64,000 nucleotides of DNA from NCBI GenBank assembly GCA_033961575.1, contig CM066736.1, positions 83,414,852 through 83,478,851 on the forward strand. The letters are read 5' to 3'. The stretch's first letter is position 1; each line of letters starts with the position of its first letter. Source of the stretch: Aselliscus stoliczkanus. Its lineage: Eukaryota; Chordata; Mammalia; Chiroptera; Hipposideridae. Under the pieces are notes generated by a model. The model was not told the origin of the DNA. It saw only the letters and a list, made by a program, of their open reading frames with translations, and did no database searches. The position numbers were made by a program, and so were the translations under genes. Of this stretch, positions 22,066-34,012 are shown one piece after another.

Positions 22066-24708
22066 CTTCCAGATTAATTAATAATAAGGGAATGAACGAC
22101 CCTAGAGGTCAGACAGTGAAGTGCGCAGGAAAGCCTGCCTCTTCTGCTCTGAGCCCCCATGAACTCCACATGCCCTGCCGCCCGGAAGCACTGAGGCTTT
22201 GGTTCTAGCCACCTGTCCCTCTCCTGGCACATACCTTGATGAATAGAAGTGCTGTCTGCTGCTTACTTTCCCGCCACCAGCTGCCACCTGGAAATAGTGC
22301 GGAGTGCACCCACACAACGCTAAGCTAATCTTCCCCCAGGGGAAAACTCCAGCCCTGAGAGCAGGCTCAGCCTCCAGAGTCCCCAGGATGCTGTGCAGAA
22401 GGGATGGGAACTAAAGAAACAGGCCTCGAGGAGGCCTGTCACTGTTGTGTGTGTGAGAAGGGAAGGAGACTGGAAGAGCATCCTGAGAAAGCCCTGTCCC
22501 TGGAGGGCTACTGGAGGCAGTGACACCGCTCCACAGCCCCGCCCTCACCTGGGAAGTTTCCATACAGGCAACTCACCAGCGATAAGCAGACAAATAGGCC
22601 TGGATGGATGTGCAGTCAGGCTAAGCAGGGTGTAAGGGAATTATCTTACCTTCTCAGGGACCAATAGCCCCAGGGACATGCAGATTCTTCCATTATCCAA
22701 CAAACCATCATTAAGGGTCTGCTCTGTGCCAAGATACGTGCTGGGTATCAGGCATAGAACTGATCAGAAGAATTTGATCCAGCCTTGAGTGTCCCTAGTC
22801 TGACAGTGATACACATACAGAACCAGAAAAATCACTGTACCATGTAATGTGAAAAGGCAAGGAGCAAAAAAGAATAATCACGAGGTGACTCACAGGAGAC
22901 TTCTCAGAGGAGGAGGGATGCTTGAGCTGAGCCTGGGGGTAGATGATGCTCTATAACATGGAGGGTGCTTATACCATACCTTCCTACCATCTTAGGGCCA
23001 GAAAGGACCTTTGATACCATCATCTTCCCCCTGCAGCAGAGAGGAAATTGACACCCAGACAAAGGACGTGACCTTCCCAAGGTCAACAGTAGGCTGAGCA
23101 GGCACAGACCTTACAAACCTGGTCCTTCGACTCCTAGTCTGAAATTCACTGTCCTGGGAAACCTGTCTTGACTTAGTGATCTTTGCCATGCCCTTCCTAT
23201 CATCCAGGTCACCGAGTGGTCACCATAGCCCTGATGGTCAGCACAGGTTCTATGAGGCAGCATTATTACTGCCCACACTCAACACATCAGAGAAGTCAAA
23301 GAACCTACCCACAGTCTCGCAGCTCAGAAGCTCCTTAGCCTAGCATAGAACCCAGGTCCCTGGCTCCAGGCTAAGGGTCTTTGAACCCCTTTTCCCACAC
23401 CCTCCCTCTCCTCTGGGGAGCTGAGATGTGTTACTGCATGTAGCACCTCCCTTTGCAGGTAGTGTGCTCAGCAAGGTTCTGGCATGGGAACACACCACAA
23501 ATAGTAACTCACTGTGTTGTTTTTGTTTTTGTTTTTTATTTCTTAAACATGTTAGCCATTGCCTTGTAGATTGATAAGGAAGGCTTGAGCCTCTAAGATC
23601 TAATTTTGTTAGATCTTTCCTTTTCCAAAAATAACTAGACTGTTAGTAGCTTCTAAACCAGGAGCACAGCTTGGAAGGGAGTCACGGGTAAATGCGATTT
23701 GACTCGGGTGCCAATTAATTTAGCTTGAAAGAAATGAGAGGTATTGATATTTTCATGTGAAGACAGTTGGGCCATGAGGCACGCAATGGAGTCAGGCTCA
23801 CCGTCACAGCCCTGGCAGAGAGCATTGTTGGCCATGGTTGCCCCACCCATTTCCTGAAAATCAGTTGTGTTTGGGAGCCTTCATAACTTCTTTCCTGTGT
23901 AACTGTGAAGCTGCGCTGGCCCCCAAGCCCAAGGGACTTGTGCAACAGGTCATGTGCATGTTTGTGAAAGGCCAGGCAACTCCACTCTGGCTGTGGAGCG
24001 TCCCACTCCGTGCAACGCCCCCTACTCCCACTCCCCACCCTCCTGCCTGGCCGATCTGTTTGTTTTGGTTCCAAAAGGCCATTTAGCTGGTGCTTGGAGT
24101 TGTTGCAGTGAGGAAGCGCTGAGCAGGAGGACAGCAAAGGTGTAAAGCCACCACCACCCAGAGCACACCCAGGAGGTACAAGGTCCAGCCTTCCATTCAC
24201 CCCACCTCAATTAGGGGCAAGGCTGCAACGAAACGCAGGCCCTGGAGCCCTTCAAGTGCCCCAGCCAGACCCACGAGCACTTCCTTTGGCAAGCGGGGAC
24301 TCATCCTCACTTTGTTTTCACACATAACTGGTTTTTAATTAAATTTGATTTTTCCTCACATCTGCTCGGCAGGACGGCCCCCTTTGGAAGTGGCAAGCAC
24401 AGACATGGGGACACACTGGCAGTAGGAAAAAACAAACAGAGCAGAGCCCTTCAATCCATCCTATTCTGGCGAAGAATGCACTCTGGACAGGCTTCTGCCC
24501 AGAGACCTGTTCTTGTCCGAGGGTCATTGTCCATGGAGATTAGCCTCCCAAGCCTCTAGAATCCCAATCGCTCGCAGAAGCCCAGGAAGGTAGCCAAGTG
24601 TGTGATCCTTGTTCCCAATGACAGCTCGCTCAAATACGTGTTTCTTCTCTCTCCTCCTGCCCCCTGCCCATCCTGGCCCGGCTTTTCCCGCTCCCTTCCT
24701 CCCCACAG

Positions 24709-24894
24709 AGATCTGTGCTGCTGACTGTGGTGGCCACGGCGTCTGCGTGGGGGGCACCTGCCGCTGCGAGGATGGCTGGATGGGGGCAGCCTGCGACCAA
24801 CGTGCCTGCCACCCACGCTGTGCCGAACATGGGACCTGCCGCGACGGCAAGTGCGAATGCAGCCCCGGCTGGAACGGCGAGCACTGCACCATCG
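24709..24894 (+). CDS. TENM4: TENM4 exon: EGF6 and EGF7
   Basis: A 186-nt phase 1-1 exon, 62 codons, between CCCCACAG and GTATGG. EGF6 begins [13 protein letters not shown] and EGF7 begins [12 protein letters not shown], ending NGEHCTI. Both repeats hold all six cysteines at regular spacing and the GWNGEHC or GWMGAAC turn typical of tenascin-type EGF modules. The exon is markedly GC-rich compared with its flanks. Its final G can join either the microexon (giving Ala) or the EGF8 exon (giving Glu), so both splice choices keep the frame. Confidence 0.97.
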
Positions 24895-25194
24895 GTATGG
24901 CGGGCCCAGGCCCCGGGGTACCTCCTCTGGGCTGTATGGTGCCCTTGTCTGTCAGGCACTTTCAGGGCCAAGGCTGGGCCCCCATGGCATGTGGGAACCG
25001 GGCAAAGAGTCCTTTCATCTGGTGGCATTATGGTTGGCATTTCCTAGACATCAGTTGGTCTTAAAATCATAACTGGGTACTTTTAATCTCCTCTCTCCCT
25101 AGTCTGCATTTCCCAGATTCCAGTGACCTGCTTAGCATGCCCTGCTGTGTAGCCTTTCTCAGGCCAAATGCAGCGTAGGTCTGTGTAAGGAGCT

Positions 25195-25360
25195 GGGGTT
25201 CCATTGTGAGGCGAAGGAGTCTCACTTCACAGCTGTGGGCAAGTCCCACTGCCCCTCTGAGCCTCAGTTTCCTCACCTCTAAAATGGGGATCATAATGCA
25301 TGTAAAGCGCTTAGCACAGGCTGACACATGGTGCTCAATACATATGCCATGATTATCCAA
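25195..25360 (+). repeat. MIR SINE fossil, sense
   Basis: GGCAAGTCCCACTGCCCCTC, TGAGCCTCAGTTTCCTCACC, TAAAATGGGGATCATAATGC and AAGCGCTTAGCACAGG are close to consensus. Confidence 0.9.
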
Positions 25361-26107
25361 TTCACAATCGAGTTAGGAGGGCTCGGGTGTAGCTCTGAGC
25401 GCTCCATCCTTACTGGCCTCCTAGGTCGGAGCTCCCAAAGAGGCCTGGAATCCTGGCGAAAGCTTCCCACAGGCCCCAGGCCACATCTGCATCCCATTAG
25501 GCCCGGGACCCTTCCCTCCCCTGTCCTCGGCTTCCATCCCGTCTGCATTTGTCTCCTTTCTCCTATCTCGGGGCCTCCTTGGCACCAACGGCCCCTGCCG
25601 AACGAAGCAGCACTGTTGGCAGCTTTCAAAACAAGCTGATCACTCCATCCCTTTCTTTCTGCCTTCCCTGCTGGTTTTGTTGATTTTAAACACAGCCAGA
25701 CATTTTGCTTGGTTTATTATCTGGAATGAACACTCACCAAAAGCTCTTTATTGAATCAACTGGTTTGTCTATGTGTGTTTTAACTTCTTCCCCTTCTGTT
25801 TTTTTAAAGAAAGGCTCTGTGATCAGGTGGTGAGCACATGGCTGTAGAAAGCAGGATTCTCGGTGCCTCTCCAGCTCTGAGCGTCACCTGTTGAGCCTGA
25901 CAGAAACTGGGAGACCAGCTCCAAAACTTTTGGGGGACAAAGTAATTTTGAGCAGCTGGAACTGTCTCTTATTTTTTAGGCTTCATTCCTTTTGTTTTAT
26001 GACCTCAAATTAGTTTCAATTCATCATCCCTATCCTCACAACATCACTCTGTTTATAAACGGCTATAAAACACCTTATACTTATTACTATTAATAATAGT
26101 GGCTTCT

Positions 26108-26267
26108 GAGGGCCAGCCAAGTGGCTCAGTTGGTTAAGAGCTTGCTCAAGAGTGCGAGCTGAGCTCTGAGCAACAGCAGTTCGATGCCCAGCCTGAGCTG
26201 AGCTACCACTGAGCTGCCAACAGGTAGTAGGATGGCTCAGCTAAAAAAAAAATAATAATAATATAAT
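26108..26267 (+). mobile_element. Bat tRNA-like SINE with 16-bp target-site duplication
   Basis: Begins GAGGGCCAGCCAAGTGGCTC and ends in an A/AAT-rich tail. AATAATAGTGGCTTCT is duplicated exactly at 26092-26107 and 26268-26283. The body (GAGCTGAGCTACC, GGATGGCTCAGC) matches the opening modules of the long composite copy at 1486 rather than the short CACATATGAGGGCC type, so at least two subfamilies coexist. Confidence 0.92.
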
Positions 26268-26652
26268 AATAATAGTGGCTTCTAATTTTTGAGTATTTAC
26301 AATATGCCAAGCACTGTGCTAAGGGCTTTAATTGCATTATTTCATACTCTTAACAGCCTGTGTAGAGGCACATATATTGTCCCCTCCTTTTCAGGGACCT
26401 GAGGCCGAAGGCCACTTAACTTGGAAGAAACAGCCCAGGAATTGGAGGCTCGGTTTTCTGAGCCGTGGTGCAGGGGCCGCTCACCAGCTGCTTGCCCTGC
26501 AGTCCTTACAGGACAGAATCCAAGTTTTCTACAGTGGCACCCAGCGCATATCCTTCCCAGGGCCTTATTATGGTTGCACTCAGAGTTCCACACAGAATTT
26601 GCCAGGCCACCCTCTTAACAGAGCCACGCAGAGCCGATGGCAGCGGCCTCTG

Positions 26653-26696
26653 CTTTTCCACAGCAGAAATGTGCCTTTTCCACAGCAGAAATGTGT
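26653..26696. repeat. 22-bp tandem duplication
   Basis: Two adjacent copies of a unit starting CTTTTCCACAGCAGAAATG (26653-26674 and 26675-26696), differing only at the final base. Confidence 0.92.
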
Positions 26697-27697
26697 TACT
26701 GTGTGCTTCCTGGGTGGCTTCTTTACATCAGTCATCTTACCTTATGATTGTCCTGGATGCCCCTTCAGGAGAAGTGGCCCAAGTCACCTGAGGGGCTGTC
26801 TTCTTTAAACTCTGCTTTCACTTTTCTGCATGACTGAGTACAGACTGACCTTTTAGCCTCCCAGCCCAGAAAAGGGTCCATCCCTATTCAAAACAAAATC
26901 CAAGCCCATAGAGAGCGCATCCTGTTTTTCTGTCTTGCTTACCGATCCTTCCAACTTGCTTACAGAGTCCTCAGCTCACCTTACCAAGTTCCAAAAAGTT
27001 TGTGGATGTCAGACTTTTATAAGATAAAAGTCTCATGTGAGTCAAATGATGAGGGATTTAGGGAAATTCTCCCTCAATCCAGTCACAGATGACTCATGAC
27101 CAGGTTTGCTGGCAGACTGTGCTACATTTAGTGTTTTGTGGATGTTCATGAACTTGGCCTGAAAAATACCCCTTTTGTTTCAATGCCGAGAAGTCAAACC
27201 ATCCGCTCCCAACACCTCCCCTGCACACCCTGTTTGTTGTCACTCTCTAAGAGCAAATTCCTCCTTGGGATTGCAGATGCTTCTTCCCCTCCAGATAAGA
27301 AATTCATCAAGGTAAATGTGCAGAATTCAAGAGGGAGGTTGGCAGTCATAAATACCAGAAAAATGTCACAGGACATTGAAGAAGTAATGGACTGGTCATA
27401 GTGGCTCAGATGAAAGGACGCTGGCTGGGAATCCTATTACCTTTCATTGTGTGGTGAGCGTTTCCTTTGTCCCTGTCTGATCTCCCCGCATGGCAACTCG
27501 CTGTCCGTGCCCGTGTCCGTGCATCCCTGGCTGTGGCCAGCTGCAGCCCCACAGCGGAACCCAATACCCCAGTGCTGAAGGAATGCTTCAGCCGCCTTGT
27601 TGGACAGACTGGAAGGGGGAGGCAACACAAATGACAGAAACAATGGCAGTGCCTTCTTTTTCTTTATAGAATGGAAATGAGAAGGAGACATCCCTTA

Positions 27698-27807
27698 TTT
27701 ATTTATTTACTCTTGAGGGCAGTGTCACTGGCCCTCACATGTGGGACCCGAACCGGGGCCACTGGCTTCCCAAGTCAGCGCTTAACCACCGTGCCACTCG
27801 GCCGGCC
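27698..27807 (-). mobile_element. Short bat tRNA-like SINE, antisense
   Basis: Starts with a T-rich tail (TTATTTATTTATTTACTC), then GAGGGCAGTGTCACTGGCCC, and ends CCACTCGGCCGGCCC. A near-perfect duplication flanks it: GAGACATCCCTT on the left and GAGACACCCCTT on the right. Confidence 0.9.
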
Positions 27808-28964
27808 CGAGACACCCCTTTTTTAAACTTAGATGCCAACACGAGGCACTTTCTTATGTTTCCCGGGAACTGCACTCCCTGTGAGGGTCATTTAGGAAAA
27901 GAAAGAACTGCTGATGTGAAAAGTTAGAAATTTCAAGTGTTACCTTTTTCTTTGCTACCAGGTTTCATTATTCTACAGTAGGTCATTATAATGCCACTGG
28001 CTCATATAATGCAGTGTAGTTATGTCCCACACCAGAGAAGGAGAGAGCAGTGGCTCCACAACACCGATTTAGAAACCTCCATGCCGTGAAAGGGACAGAG
28101 ACGAGAGCCTGTTTATTCACACGCTGCTGCCCTCCATAAACATGAATGACTTGATGGCTTAAGAGCTGGCATAAAAGAATAAGACAAGCCTGGGCTCCTT
28201 ATGGTCATATCTCCATCATAAGAACACTATCACCACAGTGTCATTTCCCAGAGCAGGTTAATAACGTAGGAATTAAATATCTCCTTTGGAGGCTTTGGTT
28301 CATCTTTTCTTTTATGGAAGCTCAGATTTTTTTCAAAAGAGGTTGGTTTTCACAATAAAAGGGAATTGGACAGGAGCATCCTCTTTGATGACAGTATTTT
28401 TGTCAAAAAGCAAGAATATTTCCCATTGAATCCTGATTCCTTCTGTTAGGAATTACCTGTCTCGTGCATCTTCAAGAAAGGTCCCTGGGTGCTTCTGCTG
28501 CTCCCTGTAAATCACAGACTGGGGCAGCTGGAGGCGGCTTCTGGGGGTGACGGAATTCTGGCCCCTGCCTCCACCGTCCACAGAAGTGCACACCCGTCAG
28601 CCTGAATCTCAGTCACCTGCTCCTAAAAAAGTCCCACAAATAAAAAGGGATTTTTCATTGTTGCTGTCACTCGTCACTAATACTCCCACTTGCGTAGATG
28701 GAACCCAGTTTTCCTAGTCCAGAAGTTGGTAAGATGGATCGATTTGGATCCATTTCTCAAGTATATGGTCAACACAGAGTCATCAAAAGCATATTTTTGG
28801 ACGTTCTTTCCAGAAATTTTATGGGTCTCCTTGAGCCTGGGGGCTTGACCTCCAGTTTCTTTAGAGAAAGCTGCACATCATAGTTAAATTTAAGAAGCTG
28901 CTTAATTTTTTTTTTTATTTCTTTGAAAACACTGCTAACGTTTTGGATTGCTTCTGTGATAGTT

Positions 28965-29079
28965 TTTTGTTTGTTTTTTTTTTTGAGGGCAGTGTCACTG
29001 GCCCTCATATGTGGAACCCGAACCGGGGCCGCTGGCTTCCCAAGCCAGCGCTTAACCACCACGCCACTCGGCCGGCACC
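28965..29079 (-). mobile_element. Short bat tRNA-like SINE, antisense
   Basis: A T-rich tail leads into GAGGGCAGTGTCACTGGCCC and ends CACTCGGCCGGCACC. TGTGATAGTT is duplicated at 28955-28964 and 29081-29090. It is closely similar to the copies at 27698 and 52196. Confidence 0.92.
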
Positions 29080-30687
29080 CTGTGATAGTTATTTTATTCG
29101 CTTCATGCTCCTTGTCTATAAAGCCTCAGAACACATGTGGGAAATGCCAGCTTCTGATTACATTTGTAAAATTCCAACCTTGACCCCAAAGCTGTGATTG
29201 TTCAAGATGCCAAATGTACAGAATTATTTACTAGGCTTCAGGAGAACTGTCCAATCATATAAATCTTGATTCCTAAACAAATCCTCCTCTGGGAGTAAAG
29301 ATCAAAATAATCCTCTGATGATGCAATTACTAGCATGAGCAAAGCCAGACTTCAGGATGAAGAGGAAATTATAAAGGAAGGCCACAAAATCTTCTGGAGT
29401 TCTTCGTCCACGTTTGAATGGTAGAGCTCAGATTTCTCCTTTGTAATCAGACAGTCCTCCACTGAAAGTTCACAAGTCATTCCCAAAGTATCAGCGCCTG
29501 TGTGATGGCCCTATGCTTGTCCCTCCTCAAAAGCATTCCTTCACAACAGGACCCATGACCTGATAGGACAAATGCTGACAAGGAGAAAGAAGATGGACAG
29601 GGATCTCCCCCCAAGTTATCAAAGCAGGAGCCCGATTAGATGGTGGTTCTGGAATATTTCAGCCCACACATAGAAGGGGTAGAAAGGTTAGTGGGCTTTG
29701 TGAGTCCCTCTCAGAATGGGTGCCATTGGCCACTTACTCATTGATCCTTCATCCAAAGTAAGAAGAGCATTAGTCTATCCAAAATCTTCATAAGAACAAA
29801 GAAATGTAGATGATGATAACCACCCCAAGCGTCACCTGCTCTAATGATTCTTGTTTAATCTGGCCTAACATATACCAGTGGTACAACTGTTAGAGGCAAC
29901 TGAGGAGCCTGGAAAATAAGCCATTGGCTTTGATGGCATGGAGGGGGAGGGGGCAGGCGGGTCCTGGAAGCGTCTTGGGATTATCCTAAGAGAAACTTTG
30001 AGAAAATTCTATTGATACAGGCAAATCAAGGAAAGAAGTTTTCATGTGGGAGGTTATATTATAGAAATGCTGAAGAGACCGAAAACCTCACAGACCGACC
30101 TGTGCCAAAAGCTGAGTCTGTGTCATAAGCAGCTGTGTGCCACCACCACTATCTCCAGTTTCTTGCACAGTGACAGGAATATAGAAGGAGCACAAAAAAC
30201 ATCTGTGCAATGTTGCAAGAATAAGCATTGCCCAAGAGGAAAAATGATTCTACTACCATAGTCTTCATCCGAAAGTTCTGAGGAGAAAGATGAAGGAATC
30301 TTTCTGAGGTTCTGAATCCACCCTTCATGATACAAATTTATGGACTTTATGTCATCTTTTCTTAAAGTTAGTGCTTTAAAATCATGATGAATTTTTAAGT
30401 GACCATCCTCAAGGGCGTATGTGCCAAGATTTTCAAACAATGAAAGCAACAATAGCATGGACTTCTGCATATGCCTTTTATAAATAGATGGCATTAGACT
30501 TCAAAGACCTAGTTACCGCTTCCATTTTCAATAGCCAGAGACAAGGAAGCTCTCTCTGTGTCATTCCCAGGAAACTGTTGGACTTGGACTGTTAACCAGC
30601 TGTTGGATTCACACTGTGCCTTCATGTCACTGTATTGGAAAGGAATCCCTTGATTTGTGGAGTCAGAATTTGAAGGTTTTTGGGTGG

Positions 30688-31095
30688 TTTTTTTTAAAGA
30701 TTTTATTGGGGAATTGGGTGAGGGGAACAGACAAATTGCTGTCCTTTTGTTCTTCAGCCTAGCTGTGGAGGACGTTGCTTCACTGGCCCATGTTGGTATT
30801 GTGATCATTGAGCTCTCCCTGGATGAGACAGTTGCTCACCATCTATTGGACGGCCGCTCACTGCAGCTCACGGTAGCTTACAAAAGCCCACATTGGCTGC
30901 CGGCTAGCCCCACTGCAGCCTACACTGTTGCCGGTGACACAGCAGCCCAGCTCCAGGTCGAGCTGTTGTTCACCATCTCATCTGTAGAGGGTGCAGTGTC
31001 ACTGGCTCTTATATGTGGGATCTGAACCAGAGCCCTGCTGCTCAGAGCTGGCATCCCAAGCCAAGTCTTAACCAATGCGCCACTCTGCCGGCCCC
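30688..31095 (-). mobile_element. Long composite bat SINE, antisense
   Basis: About 400 bp, starting with the T-rich 3' tail (TTTTTTTTTAAAGATTTTAT) and ending CCACTCTGCCGGCCCC. Part of the direct repeat AGAATTTGAAG is retained on both sides (from 30665 and from 31096). The inside holds repeated GCAGCCCAGCTCC- and GTTGCTCACCATC-like modules. It is a different structure from the short copies and only partly alignable by eye with the copy at 1486. Confidence 0.85.
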
Positions 31096-33466
31096 AGAAT
31101 TTGAAGTTTTGAATGTCCCCTTCTGTCTCCTGAAACCCATATGTTGACTGAAACGTGAGTCTTCCTCAGTCATATCTACTGGATGCTATTGCTGCTTGCA
31201 GTCTGGAGACATTAGTAAGCATTTTAAAAGTATTAAAAATGTATTTATACTTAATAGATATCTTTATTACTGAAAAAAATCTTAAAAATGAAATGGCATT
31301 AGAAGAAAGAGAGCTCTCGGAAGTCAGCCCTTTGGCCTTGGGGCAGTTAGCCTATAGACGGGATGTAATCTGTACTCATCACTAGAGCCATGATATCACT
31401 ATCAGAATAAAAGGGAATTTGACAGTGGCATCCTCTTTAATGACAGCACTGTGTTGTGTTCACTCATTCAACAACCACATGCCGAGCACCACAATCGAAG
31501 CATTTCCTGTTGGAGAGCTCCCTCAAAGCAGATGCTGCATGGCCGTGTGGCCATTTGGATTCCGATAATGGTGTCTCATCCAGCCCAGTCATCCTTCCCA
31601 ACCTTGGGAAAGATGACATCTAGGCATGTCATCTCTTCTCTAGCTGGGTTCAGAGTTTTTACAGGAATGTATGATTATGACCTTCCACAAAACTCAGCCG
31701 ATCTGAAAGCTAAGAGAAGCAACTGAGCCGGGAGGCCCAGGAAACCCGGCATGCTATTGCTCTCCGATGGCATATCCTGGGAGACGATGGCTAAGCACGT
31801 TTAGGTCGCTTTGCAAAATTGGATGAACAAGCTTGACTAAGACGAAAGTGACAAATGAACCAAGAATCAAGACAGTCTTGGCCTTAGCCAGAGATGTATC
31901 CTAGGCTGTTGTCCCTGTGGACTGGCCCTGTTGATCATTGTGTCGCATTCCACAGCTTCGTTTCTTCTTTCCCGTGCCATAAGCCACTCCCCTTCACTTT
32001 CCCTTCTTACATCCTCTTATGTCATGGACTCCACAGCATCTATAAGAAGGAAGGGGAAGCATGCAGGCCCAGTGAAAATCTCCTCCTCCCAATTTTCCAC
32101 GTGGCTGTACAGCCTCCAGGAGCATATTTCATCTGGAAACTGAGACCACATGGATACCCAGACTAAGAACAGCCTCTCCCCCACCAGCCTTTTGAGGCAA
32201 ATATATTATCGAGGAATAGCAACAGCACCTGTCCTATCCAGAGGACTGAAAAAAATGAAATTTATATTTTTGTACCAATAGAGTAAAATTTCCAGATTCA
32301 GGCCCCTACCGTGGCAGTCCAGTCCTCCTTATGGACTTTTGATTCATGTGTGAAATTGAGCTGAGGATGGGGGCCAGCCTAGCAGAAAGCACCAGGCCCT
32401 TCAGGAGACGGCCATCTACCTGGCCTCTGTGGCAGCATATGGGGGGAGTTGTAAAGAGGAGGTGAAAGGAAAGCTCCCCAAATGGCTATGGCTGCAGCCT
32501 AGCTGGGGAAGGTGAAATGGTGCTATTGATTTGTGCTGGGAATGAAGAGGTCTGCCCTGCTTTAAACACACAGCCACATATATGGATGGTGGGGTTTCTT
32601 TCCGAGCAGTGTTAGGCACCCATCCTCCCAAACAAGCAAAACCTTGGATGGCCAAATAATCCAATGCTTGGATGCAGCCCCACCAGTGGAAGACGAAGCA
32701 CACGTCATTCTGTCTTTGGAGTTCATCGGCATTGGGAGGTGGTCAGGTTTTCTTCTCTCCTCCTCATTTTTCACAGTGACATCCATCGACCTGTACCTCA
32801 CACCCTTTGTAAGATGTCTCTTACTTAGCATGCCAGGCATTCTGCATTCAAGTCTGAGGGGTTGGGTGGGTGAGGCACATGTGTCCATAGAAAATTCAAG
32901 AATGGCAAACAGATCATCTAGCAGTATATTTGACCAAAGACTCAACCCACTTCCCTAGTGCATAGCAAAGATGATTCTCATTTTGCATAGTGCCAAATTC
33001 CAGCTGCCTGGAAACGCCTCCGCCCAGACAGAGTGCACTTGTTCTTACACCACTGCTTCCCCTAAAGGGAGGTTACATGCACTGGGTGGACCAAGGGCAA
33101 GGTCTAGTTTTCCATAAAGCTGAACAGACCCGACAGAACAGGAATGTGGTCACTTTGGCAGCTTCCCATCCTCCTCCTCCCATTGTCCTTAGCCATATGT
33201 CTTCTCGTTTACCTGAGCATATTGCCAACACCTGGGTCAGAGAATGTGTTGGCGTTCCCTTTTGGCCCTTCCTGGAGAATGTGCTTGCTCCCCCTCCTTC
33301 CCTCACATGGTATCCTGTCTTTGGTTTTATTTCCCCTGCCATGGCAGGTCTGTCCCACACGTAGGGTGTATCCCCTTTGTCTCCTTTGCATCTGGCATGG
33401 TTATGTGGCAGGCAGTATTGTACTTACTTGATCCTACCTTACATGTCCTGTCTTTTATTCCCCAAG

Positions 33467-33493
33467 CTCACTATCTGGATAGGGTAGTTAAAG
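33467..33493 (+). CDS. TENM4: TENM4 27-nt alternative microexon (insert between EGF7 and EGF8)
   Basis: The exon starts after TTTTATTCCCCAAG and is followed by GTATGG. With the upstream phase-1 G it encodes AHYLDRVVK, nine residues, and ends in phase 1. This is the known teneurin splice insert between EGF7 and EGF8, whose presence or absence is regulated in brain and changes adhesion behaviour. Being 27 nt and phase 1-1, it can be included or skipped without shifting frame, because the EGF7 exon's G also reads with the EGF8 exon. It is too short for standard ORF-based gene finding. Pyrimidine-rich UCUU words lie on both sides, and GCATG occurs at 33600-33604. Identification rests on the exact peptide, both splice sites and its position. 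Confidence 0.95.
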
Positions 33494-33930
33494 GTATGGT
33501 CTTCCTTCCTCTATTTTCCTTATTGTCTTTGTGTGTGTGTGTTTGTGTATAAGCATAAAAGGAGAAATGTATATATAAAAATGTCTACACACCCCATGAG
33601 CATGGTTTCTAGATGCTGCCACATCCCCAGCCCTGTCACAGCATCCGCTGTCCCGAGGATGGGTTTTTTGGTTACAAGATGGTTGATATGCCTGGAATGT
33701 CATTCTACCCCCCCTAAAATTCTCAGTCTGTTTGTGACATTACCATTGTGCCATTGTCCTTCCCTCCCCATAGACACATACACTCCTCACCTTTTCTGCC
33801 CCATCTCATGTCACCCCGCCCATCCCTTACGGCCCCTGGTGCATCAGAATTAAGATGCTGGGAACCAGCGTGGGTGGCCTGAGAGAAGAGACCCTAGAGC
33901 AAGCTAAGAAATCTTAAGAGCTACATTCTA

Positions 33931-34012
33931 TTAGGTTGTCATAAAAGTCATGACGTATTTTTTTCTATGTTGTTCGTTGCAAAAATGCATCATGACTTTT
34001 CCGACAACCCAA
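33931..34012 (-). mobile_element. 82-bp mariner-type MITE, copy 2
   Basis: Flanked by TA at 33929-33930 and 34013-34014. The right end, read in reverse complement, starts TTGGGTTGTCGGAAAAGTCA, and the left starts TTAGGTTGTCATAAAAGTCA. Reverse-complemented, it aligns over its whole length with the copy at 19604, with about ten differences. It lies about 440 bp downstream of the microexon. Confidence 0.9.

Larger units (their letters stand above)
6632..24708 (+). other. TENM4: Intron between EGF5 and EGF6 exons (18,077 bp)
   Basis: Begins GTAAAT and ends with a pyrimidine-rich tract and CCCCACAG. Named content is listed separately. Additional weak MIR or L2-like pieces lie near 8870-9060 (-), 9230-9400 (+), 9575-9775 (+), 12185-12280 (+), 12540-12960 (-), 14335-14480 (-), 16040-16190 (-), 16380-16570 (-), 17890-18050 (+), 20280-20390 (+), 22690-22810 (-), 22980-23130 (-) and 23230-23390 (-). 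The stretches 11000-12000, 18450-19590 and 23500-24700 show no named repeat, apart from a diverged MIR-like word near 19150. ORFs in this intron are short and lack domain-like sequence. Confidence 0.9.
24895..33466 (+). other. TENM4: Intron between the EGF7 exon and the microexon (8,572 bp)
   Basis: Begins GTATGG and ends TTTTATTCCCCAAG. It carries a MIR at 25195-25360, SINEs at 26108-26267, 27698-27807, 28965-29079 and 30688-31095, a 22-bp tandem duplication at 26653-26696, and a weak antisense MIR at 26285-26400. The stretches 25370-26090, 27820-28920, 29100-30660 and 31100-33460 show no recognisable repeat or gene. When the microexon is skipped, this intron is removed as part of 24895-39004. 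Confidence 0.88.

Noticed and set aside
23715..24200. 161-codon minus-strand open reading frame
   Set aside because: No domain, low-complexity GC-rich translation, and no promoter or splice evidence.
33244..33552. 102-codon open reading frame covering the microexon
   Set aside because: Only the 27 nt at 33467-33493 match teneurin. The remainder is intron and TG repeat.
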